A stretch of 64,000 bases of DNA. Origin: Paragonimus westermani (taxonomy: Eukaryota > Platyhelminthes > Trematoda > Plagiorchiida > Troglotrematidae). The notes below the pieces were generated by a model. It saw only the letters and a program-made list of their open reading frames with translations, had not been told where the DNA came from and did not search any database. This document shows, in pieces, positions 59,593-64,000 of this stretch (position 1 is its first letter; the number at the start of each line of letters is the position of its first letter). Both the position numbers and the translations under genes were made by a program. Location of the stretch: NCBI GenBank assembly GCA_008508345.1, contig QNGE01003485.1, positions 1-64,000 of the forward strand. The letters are read 5' to 3'.

Positions 59593-60096
59593 CCTTGAAG
59601 TGTCCAGCTGAGTAGACTTGCCCCATCCGCATGAACTACGTGTGAGACGATTACCTGAATTCGTTTGCCCGATATCCGACGGCAGCACAACAGTTAGTTC
59701 GTCTTTATAGCGCAAAATTGGCGCGGATTCGGTGCTTTGTTCACTTAATGTTGGAGATGCGGAACCAGTCTGGTCTATTGTCGATCCATTCCGACCAAGT
59801 TCCACTGGTGAACCTGTGCCTGTCATCTTTAAACTTCCGTTGACCAGGCTGACTTTATGTGAATAAAGCTTTCGCGCCGGACGTATGGGCAAATGACCTC
59901 CGTTTTCGTAACAATCCAGTTTAGAAACTCCTTTATTTCCCACTTCATTTGTACGCCAATACGTTAACTTACCTGAGGTAAGTTTATGGACACTACCCGA
60001 AACAGCAACGTTGGTCTCCGAATGACGATGTTTTTGAACGTTGTTTCGGTAAACATTTGGCACGCTAGTCGGTGGTGTTCGAATGTCGATCGAAGA
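59593..60096 (-). CDS. Large internal exon of an unknown Ser/Thr-rich protein
   Basis: The longest host open frame in the window (254 codons including read-through), too long to be chance. The exon is taken as 504 nt, 168 codons, phase 0-0, from a strong 3' splice site (ctgcctgtccacttttaccag, ending at 60,097) to a strong 5' splice site (TCAAGG|GTGAGT, GT at 59,592). The peptide begins Ser-Ser-Ile-Asp-Ile-Arg-Thr-Pro-Pro, is rich in Ser/Thr/Asn/Gly, has basic patches and Ser-Pro or Thr-Pro sites, and ends Gln-Leu-Asp-Thr-Ser-Arg. No domain, coiled coil or membrane segment is visible, so it is probably a disordered region. It is probably in the same gene as the exon at 45,953-46,309. A second, perfect donor (CAG|GTAAGT, G|G at 59,973|59,972) sits inside it; see findings. 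Confidence 0.7.
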
Positions 60097-60120
60097 CTGG
60101 TAAAAGTGGACAGGCAGCAT

Positions 60121-63100
60121 AAGCGATAGGAATGTAGTTCACGTGGAAAAGTTTTAAGAGTCTAACCATTCTGGATAAAAAGCCATGGCAATCAAAGCCA
60201 AAGAGAAAGTCCGCCTGAAATCAGATGTCTGCAAGTGCCTTTAAAAGTGAAACATAGCATCGATTTCTGAGTGCGGTAACTAAGGAATTTAAGAAACAAA
60301 CCGTAATGGAGTTCATTGTAGTAGTTCTTCAAGCGAAAATCTGTTGAGATTACCAGAGATTTGGAGACTACATATCGTGCAGTTTGTCTAGTGTCTTGTG
60401 GCGAATACCTGCTAGTTTGCAGGCCACTCACAAAAAGGTTTCATTGGTTTGAACTTAAGAGAAAGAAATACATTAACTGGGGCAGGCAACATCAGTTGAA
60501 ACATTTTGGCACAGTCTACGTAGTGAGCAAGAGGGTGGTTAAGTATGGCTTTGTTCACCTCAGACAGGCGTGTCAAACAAAGCAATGTTTAAACTGTACA
60601 AAACGGAGGAATCACAATTGTCCAAGGAGTATTGATCGTTCTTTGGTACGTCAAACCAAAATACCTCAAAGATTTTAGCTTCTCTTATTGAGTAGACTGT
60701 AAAGTATGGGAAGTAAGACTGTTTTAATCTCTTCTGCAATTACGCACTGAAGCCAATAACAACTTTCATAACCTTTACAAAAATGAAATTATATGTAGGC
60801 TTATCGCCCCAACTAACAACTCTGAAGACAAAAATTATTCACCGGAATCCGGTAATCCAAGTATCAGTTCATATTTCTGTTGGAAAAAAATTGATTAATC
60901 ACTGTTTTTCTTGGTTCAGAATGTAGTGGCCACAATAATCGTTTGTCACTTCAGCTCCTTTCGTTCAAAACTGTTAACAATTCAATTTAGTTTTGTTGTT
61001 CTCAGCACACACATCAACTGCGCATAGCACCAAATGATGAACAGTCCAGTCAAAAAGTTCATTTTTGGAACCTACTTAAAGTAAGCAAATCCACATTAAG
61101 AAACGTGGTTGTCTGTTTGTATTCCACTGCGTCAGATATCACTCATTCCTCAGGATTGTGACCGTGCCCTAGCCAACTCGCCTGAGTGAACTGTCCTGGG
61201 ACCAGTGAATGAAACCGAGGTCAACAGTTCGTTTTACAGAACTATCTATATGAGAACAGGCTTAACCGAGATAATCTTTTTGTGTAAACGTTCTTGTAGC
61301 CCAAAATACAGTGGTTTTGCGTTGACGATGAGGATAAATCAGAATGTCACTCGATTATAACAGTTGTCCTCATGCCTGATTAACCCAGAAAAGGATAACA
61401 CAATGTTTGGAAGCCAACCATCCGTTGTGAACTTTTAATCGGTCACAAATATTTCAGTACTTTCTCTTTCGAACACACGTGAACTGTATCGTTCAATCGT
61501 ATCAACAGTCAGGTGATATAGAATTTATCCTAACTCTTCTAAGGGGGAGGTACTCAGAAAGTGCATCCACCTGTGTTCTGCTTTATGCACCGAACATCCA
61601 TCGCACGTGAAGTACAGACAAGGAAGAGTGGCATGCAAAGTGATGGAACGTAACCTACGACCCACAATCAATAAAACTAATGGAATTTGATTCTGAATTC
61701 GTTAGTGGTGATTTTGCCTGTTTTGTGTGACATATTTTTGTTTCAAAAGAAGATTATGATTGACGTCTATTCAATAACATGTGCAAACAAACAACCTGTT
61801 CACTCACCCTAAACCAATCGTTGTTGGAATATTAAGTCAGAAGAAAAACAGAATATTCCTGTCGGCAAATGAATGGTCAAATAATCGGTTAGTCGATAAA
61901 GGTTAATACCAGCAGGTTAACTCCATGAAGAGTGTTTTTTACCTGCGTGTTTTTGGCAAGGCTCCACATTTTCCCCATTTTAATGTAGGTTGGCAACCCC
62001 ATTGGGATTAAGCTTGGCTCCAAATAGGACAGATTATCATAAAAATGCGATCCGTGTGTTCCCTCCAACAGAAAACAAGTTTAGATAAGTTATGAAACAG
62101 ATTTCCATGGCAGAGATTTGCTTGTATAGAATTTACATACCAAAGTATAAACGGTACAGGCAAGTATTCACCAAATGAGGTGTTCGCAATTTATTGAATT
62201 TTCGCCATAGAAATTTTCGATGGAGAATTGACAAATGTTTCAAGGTTCATGCAACGTTTTCAGTTTAGTGAAAAAATCGTTGTTGATTTAAGTTGTGTTT
62301 AACTTGAACAGTGTGGTTTGATTAATAAATAGCATTGCTCAAAGCAGTTAAAACACACAGTGGACTTATCAAAAACTATTTCATCTGGTGGCAGTCTAAC
62401 TGTTTGGACAACTGTTCCCGGTGAAGCTAGGATTTTTCTTTCATTCATTGCCAGCAGATGCCAACAACGACAAAATGAAACGCTAAATCCTGTCTAGGTT
62501 CATTAGTTTCTCAATTTATCAGCGTTACGTCGACGTTATATTTTCCATTAAGGTCAGGCAATAATGTGAGCGCTGTACGTATCTAATGAGTTCATTTCGG
62601 TTCGGAAATCCGTATCGCGTTTTGTGGAAGTGAGTGGAGTGCATGATGACCTACAGAAAAACGTCTAAACGTTCCGATTAGCATAAAATTGGCAATGCAT
62701 TCATTCTAAGAGGTTTGCGTATCTCAAGTAGAATCTCTGTATGGTACACACGCTGCCAGTAAGAGTAAGACACTTCTAATTTCCTGGCAGAGTGAAATGC
62801 GGACCCGAAACAATTTGAAGTCTTTCATGGAAGTTCGGTCACTTGAAGCTAGTTACAGTGTAGATTCTAAAGTACTTAGAAAAAATAACTCTTCACTTCT
62901 GTTAAGGCGGAATGTGATCTTGAAGTAGTTAAAAGCCTTCAAAATTGGGTTATTTAAATCCAGTTATCACGTGGTATGTGAATTACCTGAAACATAAACA
63001 AATAACCATTCCAAAGGGTTTCTTTCATACGGTCTATTACAATGATGTGCTTATGTTAACTGATCCACAGCGTTTAACACCTGTTATTCAGTAATTAGTC

Positions 63101-64000
63101 TCACGAGATGACCTACACAACAGTCAGACCGAGATTAAAGTTGAGAGAGAGGCCATCAGATTGTTAATATTCCATCCCAATGTATTTTAAACACTATTGT
63201 CAGATACCAGAACGGACTGATTGAAACAGATACAAAGGTATTGGCTGGATTATTTTTCAAATGGTTCTCTCCCCTGACCCACTTACACAAACTGTCGCAC
63301 AAGTGTTACCTAGGCAAGTCTAGTTATGTTCGGGGTTTTTGAATAGTTCTACAGAAGTTTTTCTCTCATAAGCAGGCTCCAAACAGTCGTCTCTCAGTGT
63401 TTAAGATACTTCTTTTTGTAGTCTCCGAAACGGTTTACATAGTACCTAATCTCGCTCTTCGTCTGGTCAACTTCACTATAGTTAAAGTGAACTCCGAAAT
63501 TAAACACAAATAAGTGTTAATCACACAATAAATTTTGAAGAGGTTTGTGGTTTAGCTCTATTTCACTATTGTTTAACAAACACTCTACTGAACGGTTGAC
63601 CTCTTCCCAACCTTCGTTACCCCAGAGCATATACAACAAAAAACAGCACGGGTTTTGTGGCTATGAACTAATGTTAATGAGCACGAATATATGAAAGAAA
63701 TAATTACCTTTTGCAAGCTGTTTCTTGGAACTTCCTGTATTTCCGAGTTGTCCGTAGGCCACAGCATTTGCGTGAACGGTCGAACAAGGGCAACTGTGCA
63801 GAAGTCAAGAATACAAAAATCAAAGATAACTTCAAGGCACAGAGTGTGCACATTAGCACCTCTTACTGTGATCCACAAAAAGCCAATCGTTACTAACTGT
63901 AAGTGGCTATAGATCAAACAACTGATCGTGATAGGTGCAATTTTGACCGGTCGTACTTTTATCTCAGCCAAGCAACAAAACACTTAAATTCGTCGTGAAC
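60121..64000. other. Non-coding stretch, no gene seen
   Basis: Frames reach 105 codons (60,361-60,678, plus) and 132 codons (63,585-63,983, minus); neither shows a family signature and both are within chance expectation. At 63,690-63,912 three frames are open at once, which points to composition rather than coding. If the minus-strand gene starts further upstream, this is its intron or 5' flank. Confidence 0.45.

Noticed and set aside
63585..63983. 132-codon minus-strand open frame
   Set aside because: Cys/Ile/Val-rich without any domain; the same bases are open in two plus-strand frames, pointing to composition.
1..64000. CRISPR arrays, prokaryotic operons, phage or plasmid genes
   Set aside because: No spaced direct repeats, ribosome binding sites or clustered long frames; the window is eukaryotic.

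Overview
The window looks like AT-rich nuclear DNA of an invertebrate animal, most probably a digenean trematode (flatworm) with a large, repeat-rich genome. The reasons are few protein-coding exons separated by kilobases of sequence with no coding signal, a candidate 65-nt GT-AG intron, Penelope-like retroelements (PLEs) with a GIY-YIG endonuclease, and hammerhead-ribozyme units with tRNA-like heads that resemble the SINE-like ribozyme repeats known from schistosomes. The species cannot be named from sequence alone; molluscs, cnidarians and rotifers also carry PLEs and ribozyme retroelements. There are no bacterial-type genes, operons or CRISPR arrays.

Layout. 1-34 kb is almost empty: microsatellites, a possible TATA/short-intron gene start near 2 kb, a fold-back element at 15.7 kb, a possible micro-exon at 16.1 kb, a basic open frame at 22.4 kb, a tRNA-like SINE head at 25.1 kb and a decayed reverse transcriptase at 28.2-28.7 kb. 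At 34.7-35.0 kb lies one exon-like block open on both strands. At 35,152-37,603 two PLE fragments sit head to head and make an inverted repeat with 1,070 perfectly identical bases per arm. Only 241 bp away, at 37,845-38,355, is a 433-bp-period unit with a complete hammerhead ribozyme and pol III-type A and B boxes. At 41,613-42,144 is a solo LTR with an ATAG target duplication. At 56.9-57.3 kb two more ribozyme units lie in opposite orientation. A Tc1/mariner transposase fragment is at 58.7 kb.

Host coding sequence: the best cases are two minus-strand internal exons, 59,593-60,096 (168 codons) and 45,953-46,309 (119 codons), both phase 0-0, rich in Ser/Pro/Thr/Gly and bounded by AG and GTGAGT. 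A third candidate is at 40,947-41,138. They could belong to one long minus-strand gene with introns over 13 kb, in which case much of 35-64 kb is intron. The protein is not recognised.

The main result is three copies of a composite element (tRNA-like head plus type I hammerhead ribozyme, 433-nt monomer) next to a PLE. This matches the 'metazoan retrozyme' idea, in which small self-cleaving circular RNAs are copied into DNA by PLE machinery. Two copies have an intact catalytic core; one has lost the essential C3.
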